From CGIF01 sp031673915 (GTDB taxonomy: Bacteria > Bacillota_I > Bacilli_A > Mycoplasmatales > CGIF01): DNA of 64,000 nucleotides. The notes below the pieces were generated by a model that saw only the letters and a list, made by a program, of their open reading frames with translations, did no database searches and was not told the origin of the DNA. A program made the position numbers and the translations under genes. How positions within the stretch are numbered: the stretch's first letter is position 1; each line of letters begins with the position of its first letter. The stretch is taken from NCBI GenBank assembly GCA_031673915.1, contig CP125277.1, positions 262,912-326,911 of the forward strand, written 5' to 3'. Positions 1 to 11,343 of this stretch are shown here, piece by piece.

Positions 1-2957
1 TAGAATGTTTAAATATAAGTCATACTCATATTGAGATTAATGATGGCTGAAAATTGCTTTCGAATAATAAAGTGGATGAGTTTTGTTGTTCTCGTGATCA
101 AAGGGAAGAACTTGAAAAATGAACAGAGGAAGTGAAAGAAGATTTAGATGAGTTTGGGAAACGACTTGTTAAAGAAATTACTAATAATGAAGGAGAAGTT
201 GTTAAATTTTGATATGACTTTAAATTTGAAGAAAGTAATGGCTGGGAATTTCTTCACTCTGATTTTGCTGGAGAATCTGGAAAAGAATTACGGAAAAAAT
301 GAGAGAGTTTTAATTTCAATTTTTTAGGAACTAAAACATGAATTAAATCTGGACTAGATGTGAATAAGCCAGAATTTGCTAGGTATTTAGAAGACAAAAA
401 GATAAATAAAGAGTTTTGAAAGTCTCCATTTAATGAAAAAGAAAAGATTGAAATTCAGTGAAAATATAATATTCAAGATTTTTTGAAATGAAGAGGGCGA
501 AAAGCTCAAGAATGATTAGATAAAGAGTATCCAGAAAACGGTTGCTGTCTAGGAGAGTACGATAAAAATAATCAAGGAAAAAAGAGAGAAGAGATTGCTG
601 AACTAGATATTAGCGGAAACGAATTAAATGGAGATTTAAGTTTAAAAGGTTTCTTGCAATTGAAATATTTAACTTTTAGAAATAACTATATAACAAAAAT
701 TGACCTTAGCAAGTGTTCAGAACTGGTGTTTATTGATTGTAGAGGAAATAAATTAATAAATTTAAATGTTGGAGAGGGTTCAAAATTAAGAGAGTTTTAT
801 GGCTCCGATAATAAGTTTAATAATTTTAAAAATATCATTAAAAATATAAATCCTGGAAGTTTAACTTATTTTAATGTGAATAATAATGATTCAAATGAAG
901 ATATAGAAATTTTTAATAATTTCATTAATTTGGAAATTTTATATATTGGAAATCACAAGAATGATGAGAATAAAAATTTTGTTGGCTCTCTTGAAAGCTT
1001 AAGTTGCTTGGAAAATTTGATTGAAATTGATATCTATAATAGCAACGTTGATCTAGAAAAATTCTTTTTAAAAAATGAAGAAGATGGATTTGAAAAATTG
1101 GAAAAAATTTACTGTAATATTGATAAAATAAAAAACATTATATCAAAAAAGTATTACAATGAATCAGAAAAGTTTTACGATGTAAAAGTGTGAAGATACA
1201 AAAGGCTTGAAGAATTTGATGTTGACAAGATAGTCAAACTACCAATTCTTTCAGATGATAAAATTAGGTATACTATAAATAGAATCAATGAAAATTACAA
1301 AATTGAAAAAGTGATGTATGAAGATAAAAATGTTGCTATTTACCCATTAGAAACAAAGTTTAATTGATTAATTAGAGAAAAATTATCTCCAAGTAAATTA
1401 CCACTTAGACTTTGTGAAATAATTAATGAACGAAGTGATCAAGGAGAGATTTCGGATATAGTTAGAATAAAAAAGAGAACTGAATGTGATAATGTAAAAC
1501 AGTATGCAATTTTATCCTATTCATGAGGTGGTGGAGCAGATGAAAGTATAAAATGAAGTCCAGAAAGCGCTCAAGGTAGATTAAGCGAAGGAGGAAAAAA
1601 AACTTTAAAAAAATCAATCAAATCTTTGAAAATTATTAATGAATTTTACAGTGCTTTGAAAGGAAATGAGATAAGACATTTTTGGATGGATCAGTTATGT
1701 GTTGATCAAAATAATGTTATGGAAAAAGGTCATGAAATTCCTAAAATGAGAGAGTACTACAGTAATGCTGCTGTAACTCTTATTCCGATCAACACGAGTA
1801 TTGATGAAGATTTAATAAGAGAATTGAGCAGGTCTTTTGAAACAAGAGAAGGTGATTTTATTTATCCTAATAAGATAATTAAAAATTCTCTTCCTTTATT
1901 AGAAAAAATAATTGGTTCGGAGTGATTTTCTCGTTCGTGAACATTTCAAGAAGGATTCTTATCCAAGCAAACCATTTTCATGTTCGATAATTTTTTGATA
2001 GATGGAAGATTTATTGCTTTAATTTGAAAATTAAGGCAAGTTTCAGGAGTGTATTATGATGAATGTAAATTTATAAAAGATTTGTGTGGAGAAAAAATTG
2101 CTACTCCAGTTGGTTGAGTGTATTATTATAGCGAAAATAGGAAAGGGTATATTGAAGAACATTATAATCTTAGGGACAAAGTTTCTTTAAAGCTAAATGA
2201 AGCGCTATGAGCTGTAAAAAGAAGAGGTAGAAGTATTGCTTTAGATGGTATTTATTCTGTAATTGGTTTATTGCCTTATGGAGAGAAAATAGAAGTTGAT
2301 TATAAAAGAAAGCCTGAATCGGTTTTAAGGGATGTAATGATAATTGCAACGAGAAACAATCATGGAGAGCCTTTAGCTTGACATGGTTTAAGCAGTAATA
2401 CTCCTGGATTATGTTTGATTCCACAAATTGATGTTATTAGTGGATCAAGCAGTATAACTGGGGTTATAAATGTTAACTATAAGCCGAGAGAAATTAAAAA
2501 ATGCTTCAATTTTATATCTAATGAAGGTGCTAAAATAAATGCTAACGAATATATTATATCTTCAGTTGAAAAAGGCAGCGGTGTTTATAATTTAGAAAGA
2601 GAAGAGACTGTAGAAGGTGGACTTTGACTTAGAAAAGTTTGAGTTTTAATCAATGATAATGAAGAAAAATTAACTTTATCAGGAACAATGAATGGAATTG
2701 AATCATTGGGAAGAGGAAGAGTATTAATAATTCCAGATAATAAAGAGTGAAATAGCAGTTTACCTTTTTGCATTTTAGCTTTAAAAATTAAAGACACCTT
2801 AGAAGAAAAAAAAACAATCTATCATAGAATAGATTTATTAAGAATAGAAGAAGGATTTGATAAATTAATTAAAATTAAAAGTGAAGAATTTTTAGTAGGA
2901 TTTGATAATAATGCAAAATATTATAATTATCGGGAGCAAGTAGAAATATTAAATTAA
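1..2957 (+). CDS. LRR-HET domain protein, 5' end outside window
   Basis: The frame is open from position 3 to TAA at 2955, giving 984 visible codons; the start lies outside the window. Residues about 199-383 are leucine-rich repeats (units like LDISGNELNGDL and FIDCRGNKLINLNV). A HET (heterokaryon incompatibility) domain follows: YAILSYSWG at 501-509, WMDQLCVDQ at 561-569, SRSWTFQE ending near 650, and RGRSIALDGIYSVIGL near 740. All tryptophans of these motifs except W561 are TGA codons. HET domains are best known from fungal non-self recognition proteins that trigger cell death; bacterial homologues exist. The N-terminal 200 residues and C-terminal tail match nothing I recognise. Target and role here are unknown; an LRR recognition part joined to a HET effector suggests sensing or manipulating a eukaryotic host (inference). 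The HET call is firm. Confidence 0.88.
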
Positions 2958-3180
2958 ATAGATTGAAAGAAAATTAATTAATTACGATGGTGAACAAGAT
3001 TAGCATAAGAGTTAGTTAAAAATATCAAATTAAATGCTCAATCAGAACAATTAAATAATTTATACTAGATTATCATGATTTTAATTGAGAAAATCATATA
3101 GAAAACAATAGTGAAAAATTGTCTCTTTTACAATTTTCATAATAATCAAGTATTAGAAATTAATGAATTAGACAATTTTT

Positions 3181-3650
3181 AATTATTCGATTCTCTCTTA
3201 CGTCTGAGGAGAGTTATCTGATAAGAAAAATCTAAAAACTTGGGACTATACTTGTCAAAATAAAGATTGTTCGATTTAAAAGAAACAATTAGGGATGATA
3301 AAGAGTGTAATGTTATGGCACTACTAAGTTAAGTGTTTAAAGTCATGTGAAAAGTTCTCGTTTCCTTAGAATTCATTAATAAAGGTTTATCTGAAGAAAA
3401 CGAAATTAATTATCTGTGGATGAATCAAATGTGCGTTAATCAGTTTGACAATGAAGGACAATTTCAGGAAATAGGTAATGGAGTAAATAAAACAGATGAA
3501 GTTGAATTCTCTAAACGTCTTATAAAAATTACAGCTAAATCTGACTGATTTACTCGTAATTGAACTTTCCAAGAAGGTCTCCTTTCCGAACAAAACATTT
3601 TCATGTTTGATGATTATTTAGTTGATGGCAGATTTTATCTCAATATTTAG
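3181..3650 (+). pseudogene. Decayed second copy of a HET-domain gene
   Basis: At 3181 one frame reads NYSILSYVWGE, the first HET motif, and runs into TAA near 3277. From about 3393 another frame reads WMNQMCVNQ and then WFTRNWTFQEGLLSEQNIF, close to the intact HET gene upstream (SRSWTFQEGFLSKQTIF), ending at TAG 3648. The stop plus the frame change show that this paralogue is broken and lacks most of the domain. It lies 220 bases after the intact gene, so a tandem duplication followed by decay is likely. Confidence 0.8.
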
Positions 3651-3863
3651 TTACAAATTAACTTTATCTCATTGATTTTGTTGAAAAAGTTTTCATATTA
3701 TATAAAGAGGAAATCCAAAGCCTCCCATTAATATTCAAAAAACGCTTCAAAGAATACTAAATTTAGGACGATATAATTCAATGCAAATACGACATGTTCT
3801 TCTTCCTTCTGAATAATTTCCGCACATTCCACAAATCATTTCTTCTTTTCTATCGATATACAT
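3651..3863 (-). CDS. Small zinc-ribbon membrane protein (70 aa)
   Basis: With TGA as Trp this is an uninterrupted 70-residue frame starting ATG at 3863. It has a CGMC...CRIC pair of knuckles (Cys 11, 14, 24, 27), as in a zinc ribbon, followed by a hydrophobic helix (FSILWSVFWILMGGFGFPLY) and a short basic tail. A purine-rich AGGAAA sits upstream of the start. I do not recognise a family; a small membrane-tethered zinc protein is the most that can be said. It ends exactly at the edge of the HET pseudogene on the other strand. Confidence 0.5.
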
Positions 3864-4079
3864 AAGCTTTTAAAATTTCCTATTCTTATTTCTCTAAATA
3901 TTGATTAAATTAAAGAAATAAATATTTTATTTCATTTTAATGTTATATTATTTTAATGATAAGTTTTTTATATTAATATTCAACTGTTATTATTAAGGGA
4001 TTTTTGGAAATTATTATTTTAAATAAAACGCATTAATTGAAAAATTAAACTTAATTATAATTTTTTTAAATTAGATTTC

Positions 4080-4847
4080 TTAATTCTCGATAATTGCTGT
4101 TGAAAATTCTTCTTTATTTAATTTCATCTCGGATAATTTAAGTTTTAATCGTTCTTCGACTTTCGCTTCAAGATCCCTTTCATGCCACTCTTGAGAATTT
4201 TTTAAAGCATCCAAAAACCCTTCTCTTTCGATTTCAAATTCTTCTTCTAATTTTCTTAATTTTTCTTGAAAATCTATTAATTGTTGATCGTTTAGTTTTT
4301 GTTTATAATATTTAAAAGATTGACTATTTTCAATTATTTGAATAATATAATTAACCTTTTCTAAATTATCGATTCCCCTTTGATTTATATTGCTAATTAA
4401 TATTTTTTTTATTTCGTTAACTTCCTCTATTTTCTCATCAAATAAAGGATGGTCAATTATCTTAAAATCTTTATTATAATAATCAAAATCTAATCAATTT
4501 TCATATACATTGTCTAGACCATTACGTAAACCTATATTATTTTCAACACATCTACGAGCAGAACATAGCCATTCAGGAGACTTGTCAATATTGATTTTAA
4601 AAGTAAAATTAGGATCTATTTTGAATCCTATTTGAAAAAGTAATTGATTAATATCACAAATTTCAGTTGTAATTATTTTTACGCAATTTACTGGAGTATC
4701 AATCTGACCAAAACTTCCAATATTTTCTATTAATTCTTCTTCTTTTCAATAAACTTTCAAGTCTCTCACTTCCATTTTTAAGAAAGGTTTTCTTCTAAGT
4801 TCTTTATCAATTTCTGCTTTATTCAATTTAAACGATAGGTATGTCAT
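4080..4847 (-). CDS. Hypothetical protein with C-terminal coiled coil (255 aa)
   Basis: The frame from ATG 4847 to TAA 4080 is intact. The N-terminal 140 residues are mixed and give no motif I know (a short stretch PEWLCSARRC is notable). From about residue 175 the sequence is rich in Lys, Glu and Leu (EKLRKLEEEFEIEREGF and following), typical of a coiled coil. The gene starts 37 bases after the stop of 4885-5535 on the same strand, so the two probably form one transcript. Function is unknown. Confidence 0.7.
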
Positions 4848-4884
4848 AATGTTTTTATTTATTTAATCAATTTCTGTTTTTCAT

Positions 4885-5535
4885 CTAATTCTTGTAAGCA
4901 AGATGATAAGAAGGTGGAGATTCTTCAGTATAAGTTTGGTAATCAAAAGTTACTTCCTCTTTTGCTTTCTGTTTTTGATGATAGAAAGAAAAATGATTAT
5001 AACCGTTTCCATACTGCTCACTTCATCCATAGCAACTACCTCAAATTGTTTCTTTATCATTTTTTTTACCAAAAAGACTTGTTTCAATTCAAGGGCTTTG
5101 TGAATTTTCAGAAGTTGATTGAATTCTAGATCCTAAAATATTATCGCTGTTTATATCTTCAATTACATAGATATAATTACGACAATATCCTTTAGAGTTT
5201 AAGAAATGGTTTCAACAATAACCTTCAAAAAGACAAAATTTGTCAATAGTTTCAACTCCTCATTTATTACCCTTGATATTTGCTGAACTAGAATTTTCAT
5301 TTGCATAATCAGTATATCCACCAACAATTGAATAAAAGGGACCAATATCTGACTTATAAGCATTAGCTCTACCATATCCTAGTAAATGTTCGTCACTTCA
5401 ATTATAACCATGAGCCAATTCAATTTTTTGAGTTGTTTTTCGACCAATATCTCTTTTTGTCATTGATGTTTTCTTACTTCTAATGTCGGAAACATCATAA
5501 GAAAAACCAACAATTTTTAAACTTTTATTTTCCAT
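4885..5535 (-). CDS. Hypothetical aromatic-rich protein (216 aa)
   Basis: The frame from ATG 5535 to TAG 4885 is intact and holds several TGA-coded Trp residues. The protein is rich in Tyr, Trp, Gly, Asn and Ser, with blocks such as GNKWGVETIDKFCLF and WGSCYGWSEQYGNGYNHF, has no signal peptide, and ends in a YxxY-like tail. Repeated GY and W patterns hint at a beta-rich fold, but I recognise no family. It is the first gene of a probable pair with the coiled-coil gene at 4080-4847. The upstream region holds only AT-rich DNA. Confidence 0.65.
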
Positions 5536-5788
5536 TTTTTTATTTATTTCTGAAATAATTTTGTAAGCATTTAAACGCTTTACAATGAATATTTTAATTA
5601 TTTTTAAACTGAATTAGTATTTAAAACATAGAAAAAATGAGAATTTGAACTAATTAGCAATTCTTTTTAAACTTAATTATATCACTTTCATATAAAAAGA
5701 CATTGAAAGTAAAATATTTAATATTATTATTAAATTGAAATTTTTTATAATATATTGATATAATTTTTTAGTATTACATTAAAGATTT

Positions 5789-6331
5789 CTAATCTTTAAT
5801 AATAAATTTTAAATAACTAAAATCCATCGCTTTCGTAAAAAAGCCTTTATAATGTTGATATTTTTTCTTATAATACTCTCCTAATTCTCTTTCTTCAGCT
5901 ACTTGAAAAGGATTTATATAATTTAAGGGATAAATATTAGCACAACTAGGATCAATTTCTTTCATATTTGGATTTCGATGATTTTTTATATAGAATTGAT
6001 GAGATCTTTGTACAATTTCATTTTGACTTAATTTAGATAACCCTAATTCTATTTCGCCATTTAAACCAGCTAAGCCACTGTGTCTAATTTTATCACATGC
6101 TTGACAATTTAGTCTGAAATTATCCAAATTATTATTAGAACCATCTCCATCAATATGGTCAACAGAAAGCCATTTACTTAATCTAATCCCACAAAAAGAA
6201 CAAGTTCAATTGTCTCTTTTTAGAATTATTTGCCGTAAATCTTTTCATTCTTTGCTATCAGTTCTTAAAGTTCTGTTATATCAAAATTTAGGATTTGAGT
6301 ATGATAGTTCTAACTCGTATTTTTTACTCAT
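5789..6331 (-). CDS. HNH endonuclease family protein (180 aa)
   Basis: The start is ATG 6331 and the frame is intact to 5789. Residues about 48-80 form an HNH zinc nuclease core: CSFCG, then SVDHIDGDGSNNNLDNF with the HNH His and Asn, then CQAC supplying the second zinc pair. The N-terminal stretch with tryptophans ahead of it (WKDLRQIILKRDNWTC) is the usual lead-in of HNH proteins. The C-terminal 90 residues are unassigned. HNH proteins cut or nick DNA in restriction, homing and phage systems; no partner gene sits beside it, so its role is open. Confidence 0.78.
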
Positions 6332-6392
6332 TTTTAATATTTTTCTTTAATTAGTTTTTATGAATGAACAAATTTATTATTAGATTTATAGT

Positions 6393-8006
6393 TTATAAAT
6401 TATCTTGAGAAAATTTTGTAATATCAACTATTTTATTACAAATTTTTTCAGAAAAATATTGATCATGTGAAACTGTCAAAATTGGTCCCTGAAAACTACT
6501 TAATCAATTTTCTATTTTTTCCAGACTGTGTAAGTCAATATGATTAGTCGGTTCATCTAGAACTAAGATGTCAGGATTGTTTCAAATTATTTTAATCAAT
6601 TGAGCTTTTCGCTGGCAACCAATGCTTAGATCTGACATATTTAAAATTAATTCTTGAGGATGAAAAATTCCAGAGTCGATTAATTTATTTTTTATTTCAT
6701 CTTCTGACATTTCATATTCTATTGCAGAACTTAAAAATTGAACTATATTTTTCTTTAGATTTAATTCTTCTTGCTCTTGATCCAAAAATCCTATTTTTAT
6801 TCGTTCTTGTAAAAATTCAACATCTCCACTTTCTTTTTCTGATAATCCCAAAATTATTTTTAATAAAGTAGATTTTCCGATTCCGTTTTTACCTTTAATT
6901 AAAATTTTATCGTCTGAATTTATCTCAAAAGATAAATTTTTAAATAGATATTTATCATTTATTTTTTTGCTTAATTTTTTGACTTTTATTCTAATATTTT
7001 TAGAATTTTCTTTATAAAGAAAATCAACATCAAATTTACGCCTATATGATTTCAAAGGAATTTTTACTAGACTATCTTCTATGATATCTTTTTTATTCTT
7101 TAGTTGATTTGCTATTCTTTTTTGGCTCTTCTTAAACCTATTTCCTCTGTGACCAAATCCCATTTTGTCTTCATTTTTCACTTTTGGCTTGTAATTTTCA
7201 TTGACAAAATGAGACTTTTCAATTTTTTTATTGATTATTTTCAATTCTTTCTCTTGAACTTCTCTTAATTGTTTTGCCCTCTGGTACTCTCTTTCCTTTT
7301 CTTTCAAATAATTTTGATAATTTCCACGAAAATGAATCATTTTTTTTGTTTCAGGACATATTTCGTGTATATTGTTTGCTACTTTGTTTATTAATTTTCT
7401 ATCGTGAGTAACTAAAATAATAATCCCTTTATAAGCATTCAAAAAGTTTTCTAGTCATTCTTTTCCTTGTTCATCAAGATGATTAGTAGGTTCATCAAGA
7501 AGCAAAATATCTGGGTTTTGACAACGCAAAGAAATGAGGTTTATTTTTGTCTTTTGTCCTCCGCTTAAGTCTCCAAAATTTTGATTTAATATTTTTTGAT
7601 CTAGGTTAAGTTGAAATATATATTTATTGATTTCAAATCATCCACATGCATTGGCATTTTTAAAAAATTCATCTTCAGAAATTTCTTTGTTGTTTTTTTT
7701 AGAGTATAAATCTGAAAGATATGAGTTTTTTAATTGAATTATTAAGTGTTCGATTACTTTTCTTTCAGAAAATTCTGAAAAAATCTGTGGCAAATAACCA
7801 ATTGTTCCGTTAAAATTTACATTTTCTTCAAAAAAATGTTTGTTGTTTATGGTTTTCAGTAAGGTTGTTTTTCCTATTCCATTTTCTCCAACTATCACTA
7901 TTTTGTCACCGGAGAATGCTTTTAAATCAATTCCACTAAAAATTAATTTTGTTCCTTTTTTAATTGTTAAGTTTTTTATTTCTAATCTTATTTTTTTATT
8001 CGTCAT
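6393..8006 (-). CDS. ABC-F family ATPase (537 aa)
   Basis: Two ABC ATPase domains lie in one chain without membrane segments, the mark of ABC-F proteins that act on the ribosome. Domain 1 has Walker A GENGIGKTT (40-48), signature LSGGQ and Walker B ILLLDEPTNHLD. A long basic linker follows (about 225-310). Domain 2 has Walker A GKNGIGKST (372-380), a worn signature LSIGCQ and Walker B ILVLDEPTNHID. Length and linker fit the Lsa/Msr-like or translation-factor EttA/Uup-like groups; I cannot decide between antibiotic protection and a housekeeping role. It stands alone between AT-rich gaps. Confidence 0.88.
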
Positions 8007-9386
8007 CTTTTATTAGAAACAGAGTTTCTATTTGTATTAAATTATTAAAGTTTAATTATTTATTCTGTATTTCAAGAATAAGAACTATTTAATTGTTATA
8101 TTGCTTGATAACATACCTGATTGAATAGTTGTGATGAATTTTTACATTTTAGATCTAAAGTGATTATTTTTTGTGAAGAAAAGATAAATAATGTTAATAT
8201 TTTCTCTATGCTGTTTTTTGATAATTATAAGTGATTATTGAATTTTCAATTGATTAATATTTCAGATTCCAAATTGTTTAATTTTTTCATAACAATGTTT
8301 TTTTGTCTTATATTTTTTAAATGTAATCAAAAGAAAATTTTTTGAGATATCTTTAATTATAATTATTTTGTGATTTATCTGTATTTTTATAAAGTTTTAT
8401 TGCAAACGTATTAACTTGGTTTAGTGGATTTTTTTCATCTTGCATTCTTGTAAAAGCTAATATTTTCATTAATCAAGTTTTATTTTAGTAATTTGATGAG
8501 AAATTTGTCTAGCTAAAAAAAGTAAAAATTCTTGAAAGATTTTTATCTATTATTAGTAACAACATAAAAAAGAAGGCCAAAAAATTTTTTTTACTCATTC
8601 CATTCGCTCAAAAATCTTTTATTTCCTCCCCCTCCATTTTCCTATTTTTCCCAGTTTTTCAAGTTTCCCAAACTCCTTTTCTTAATCAATTTAATCCACT
8701 TATAAAAACTTTTTCCAATCTTTCTCATAATTCGAAAGATTTTTCAATCCTAAAAGTTTTTATAAATCATTTCTCATGAAAATAGAATAAGTTAATTAAA
8801 CTTACATACTCACCTTTACTAGCATTCTACCCTCTTTTATTTCTTTTAATTCAATTAAAACATTATCTTCTATAATATTATGGCACATATAATTTATTTA
8901 CATCTCAATTTGATGCTATTCATATAATGAAATTAAATTTTCCAAATCAATGCTCTCCAAGGTTTCTTTAGATAGATTTCTTAATCTAACCTTTATATGA
9001 TTTATTAATTCATAATGTTTTAGTAAGAGCACTTTATCCATTCATCTTTTTGCTTCATGGTGGTCAAACTACCTTTTTTCCCACTCATCTTGTGGAAAAA
9101 TACATCATCTCGAAATCAGCGTTTGTAAGTCATTCTTTAGCTTTAAAATAAGGCTTTCTTACTTCATTTAGTAAAAATTAAATCTTTTTCTTCTAACTTG
9201 TTTATTTTTCTTTAAACAGTTTATTCTCATTTTCTCTTTTAAGGATTCATTTTCATTATTTCCTCAAGCATGAGAAAGGACTGCATATCTTTTAATATTG
9301 ATAATTTTTTGATTTTGATGAAAACATCCAAGATTTTTATTATATAAAATAAATGATAAATATAATTGAAAGGATATTAAAAAATT
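8007..9386. other. Long AT-rich gap with a repeat and a decayed reading frame
   Basis: No intact gene is seen in these 1.4 kb. One half of a 48-nt inverted repeat lies at 8575-8622. On the minus strand, about 8930-9330 reads as broken protein-like pieces (for example KRWMDKVLLLKHYELINH and LSKETLESIDLENLISLYE) divided by stops and frame changes, so a gene has probably decayed here. The rest shows no structure I can support. Confidence 0.4.
8575..8622 (-). repeat. 48-nt inverted repeat, left copy
   Basis: This stretch, containing TTACTCATTCCATTCGCTC, is the exact reverse complement of 26388-26435. The two copies lie 17.8 kb apart in opposite orientation and bracket the block from hsp20 to secA. 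Such perfect inverted repeats can support inversion of the segment between them (inference). Confidence 0.85.
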
Positions 9387-9836
9387 ATGAAAAGAAAAAA
9401 TTTAATTAGAACCCTGAATGAATTTAATCCATTAAGAAGAAGCATTTTAGATGATCTGATTTTCCCTTTTGAAAATACATTTTTACCTGAAATTAACAGA
9501 AATCTAATGCTTAATAGTTTTAATAGTGAACTTAAAGAAGATAATTCTAACTATTACGTAAAAGCAGAATTACCAGGCTTTGAAAAAGAAAATATTGATA
9601 TAAATATTGATAACAATAAAATTTCAATTCATGCTGAGAAAAAGGAAGAAATCGAAGAAGACAACTTTAGATATGAATTCTCTGAGATTAACTATGGTTC
9701 ATTTTCTCGAACTTTTTCATTCTCAACTCCAGTTAATTCGGAAAACGTGAAAGCTTCCTTCAAAAATGGAATTCTTCACCTAGTTATCCCTAAATTGATT
9801 AGTAGTGAAAAAACTTCAAAAATTAATATAGAATAA
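9387..9836 (+). CDS. Small heat shock protein, Hsp20/alpha-crystallin family
   Basis: The 149-residue protein carries the alpha-crystallin domain at about residues 48-145: AELPGFEKENIDINIDNN opens the beta sandwich, FRYEFSEINYGSFSRTFSF is the central strand region, and FKNGILHLVIPK is the conserved A-x-x-x-x-G-x-L-like end motif. Hsp20 proteins bind unfolding proteins without ATP and hold them for refolding by DnaK. AAAGGA lies upstream of the ATG. A hairpin follows the gene, and the protein-repair gene pcm comes next on the same strand, consistent with a small stress module. Confidence 0.93.
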   Translation: MKRKNLIRTLNEFNPLRRSILDDLIFPFENTFLPEINRNLMLNSFNSELKEDNSNYYVKAELPGFEKENIDINIDNNKISIHAEKKEEIEEDNFRYEFSEINYGSFSRTFSFSTPVNSENVKASFKNGILHLVIPKLISSEKTSKINIE

Positions 9837-9859
9837 GTGAATTCAATTATTTAATCAGA

Positions 9860-9897
9860 TCTAGTTCAGTTTTAGGTTCAGACCTAACTCTGTTCTA
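9860..9897 (+). terminator. Hairpin between hsp20 and pcm
   Basis: TTAGGT (9872-9877) pairs with ACCTAA (9882-9887) around a TCAG loop, and the flanks CAG/CTG extend the stem with bulges. No T-run follows, so this may be an attenuator, a weak terminator or a processing site. Confidence 0.4.
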
Positions 9898-9927
9898 AAT
9901 AAGTTTAAACCTCTCTTATCATTTAAT

Positions 9928-10533
9928 ATGAAAAACCATTATCCTCATTTAGAAGTGCAAGGTATCAAAGAAAAAAAAGTACTAAAAGTTATTCGTTCAT
10001 TACCTCGAGAATTATTCGTCTCCCAAGAATTAAAAGAAATAGCATATATAGACTCAGCTTTGCCAATTTGCTGCAAACAAACTATTTCTCAACCTTTCAT
10101 CGTTGCCTACATGACAGAAAAATTAGAACTAAAACCAAATGATAATGTTCTAGAAATCGGCACTGGCAGTGGTTTTCAAACTGGAGTTTTATCTCAATTA
10201 GTTCAAGAAGTTTATACAGTAGAAATTCATAACGAACTTAGTAAACAAGCTCAACAGACATTAAGTAAATTAGGTCTTCAAAGCATTAAATATAAAATCG
10301 GCGATGGTAAAAAAGGATGACAAGAATTCGCCCCTTTTGACAAAATTATCGTTACTGCTTTAGCTCAAGAAATCCCCCTTGATCTTATCAATCAACTAAA
10401 GATAGGCGGTAAGATGATTCTACCTCTGAAAGTAAGTGAAAATGAAGATTTTTTGTTCTTAATAAATAAACTAGAAAACAACAAATTAGAAAAAAAACAA
10501 CTTATTCAAATTAGATTTGTAAATTTAGTCTAG
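9928..10533 (+). CDS. pcm: Protein-L-isoaspartate O-methyltransferase
   Basis: The enzyme uses S-adenosylmethionine to methylate isoaspartyl residues of aged proteins and so starts their repair. The 201-residue protein has the family order: TISQPFIVAYMTEKL, the SAM-binding VLEIGTGSGFQTGVL, an acidic residue after VYTVEIH, and GDGKKGW (Trp encoded by TGA) then FAPFDKIIVTAL. Before TISQP the usual GxGQ is CCKQ, a change next to the substrate pocket. Pcm is uncommon in Mollicutes, so the gene may be acquired, perhaps kept with hsp20 for proteome maintenance (inference). Confidence 0.93.
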
Positions 10534-10709
10534 AAACATTTTATCACCAATCAAAAATAACATTAAATAATCAATCAATCCTATAATTATTCTTACTCAA
10601 TGATTCAAATAAAAACAATTATACTCTTATTTCAACAAATCTTGAAAATAGTTATTAATTTTAATAATTATTAAACTATGTAAACATTATTGTTAAAATA
10701 ATTCTATTA

Positions 10710-11006
10710 TTACTTAAAAAACTTTGTATATTTGTCTAAAACTGGAATAAGAACAACAAAAATTCCTTGAGAAAGAGCATTACTTATCCTTTCATCTTTA
10801 ATCTTATTAATTCGAAGAAACCCGATAAGGAACGGTCGAGTTATAACAATGAATGTAAGTCTTCTTAAAAAATAAGAGAAAAATGTCAACTTAGGTTCAA
10901 AGAAAAGACACCCAATAAATGATAAAAAAACCATAACCATTTCATAAATCACCAATTCTGAAATCGCATACATTTTAAAATCAAACCAACCAATATTTAT
11001 TTTCAT
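10710..11006 (-). CDS. Small membrane protein (98 aa), unknown
   Basis: The frame is intact from ATG 11006 and has no TGA. It predicts two or three hydrophobic segments (around LVIYEMVMVFLSFIGCLFF, LTFIVITRPFLIGFL and GIFVVLIPVL) divided by short basic loops. I recognise no family. It stands alone with AT-rich DNA on both sides. Confidence 0.5.
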   Translation of the reverse strand: MKINIGWFDFKMYAISELVIYEMVMVFLSFIGCLFFEPKLTFFSYFLRRLTFIVITRPFLIGFLRINKIKDERISNALSQGIFVVLIPVLDKYTKFFK

Positions 11007-11283
11007 ATTTTCATTATTACCATTTCAACCAATTATAATATTTATTTTATTAATTAATCGCAATTTCTAGTAAAGAAAAGATTTTAAGTGTTTAATTAAA
11101 TAAAAACTAAAGATGGAAAGATTATAAGTATTGGAATTATTATTAGAAGATCTAAACAAATTTGCAGATTTAATCTACTATAATTAAAGAAGTTAACAAA
11201 TTTCATAAAAATATTGAATTGTTAGAAAAAATAAACTTTTCCCTTATTAATATTAAAAAATAATTGGATTAACAACTAGTATT

Positions 11284-11332
11284 ATTTAGAAAGAAATCTA
11301 TGCAATAAAAAAGCACAGAAATCTAACTAGAT
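11284..11332 (+). repeat. Conserved hairpin element, copy 1
   Basis: The layout is ATTTAG-AAAGAAA-TCTATGC-loop-GCACAGA-AATCTAA-CTAGAT: outer stem ATTTAG/CTAGAT, internal conserved patches, and an inner stem. Copies with the same plan but different stem bases lie at 33876 and 53631. This one lies 12 bases beyond the rbfA stop and may act as a bidirectional transcript end. Confidence 0.6.
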
Positions 11333-11343
11333 ATTATTAATAA

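Noticed and set aside
3700..3730. RNase P RNA because of GAGGAAATCC
   Set aside because: Only a short match; the surrounding RNase P core is absent and the stretch codes for the membrane helix of the small zinc protein.
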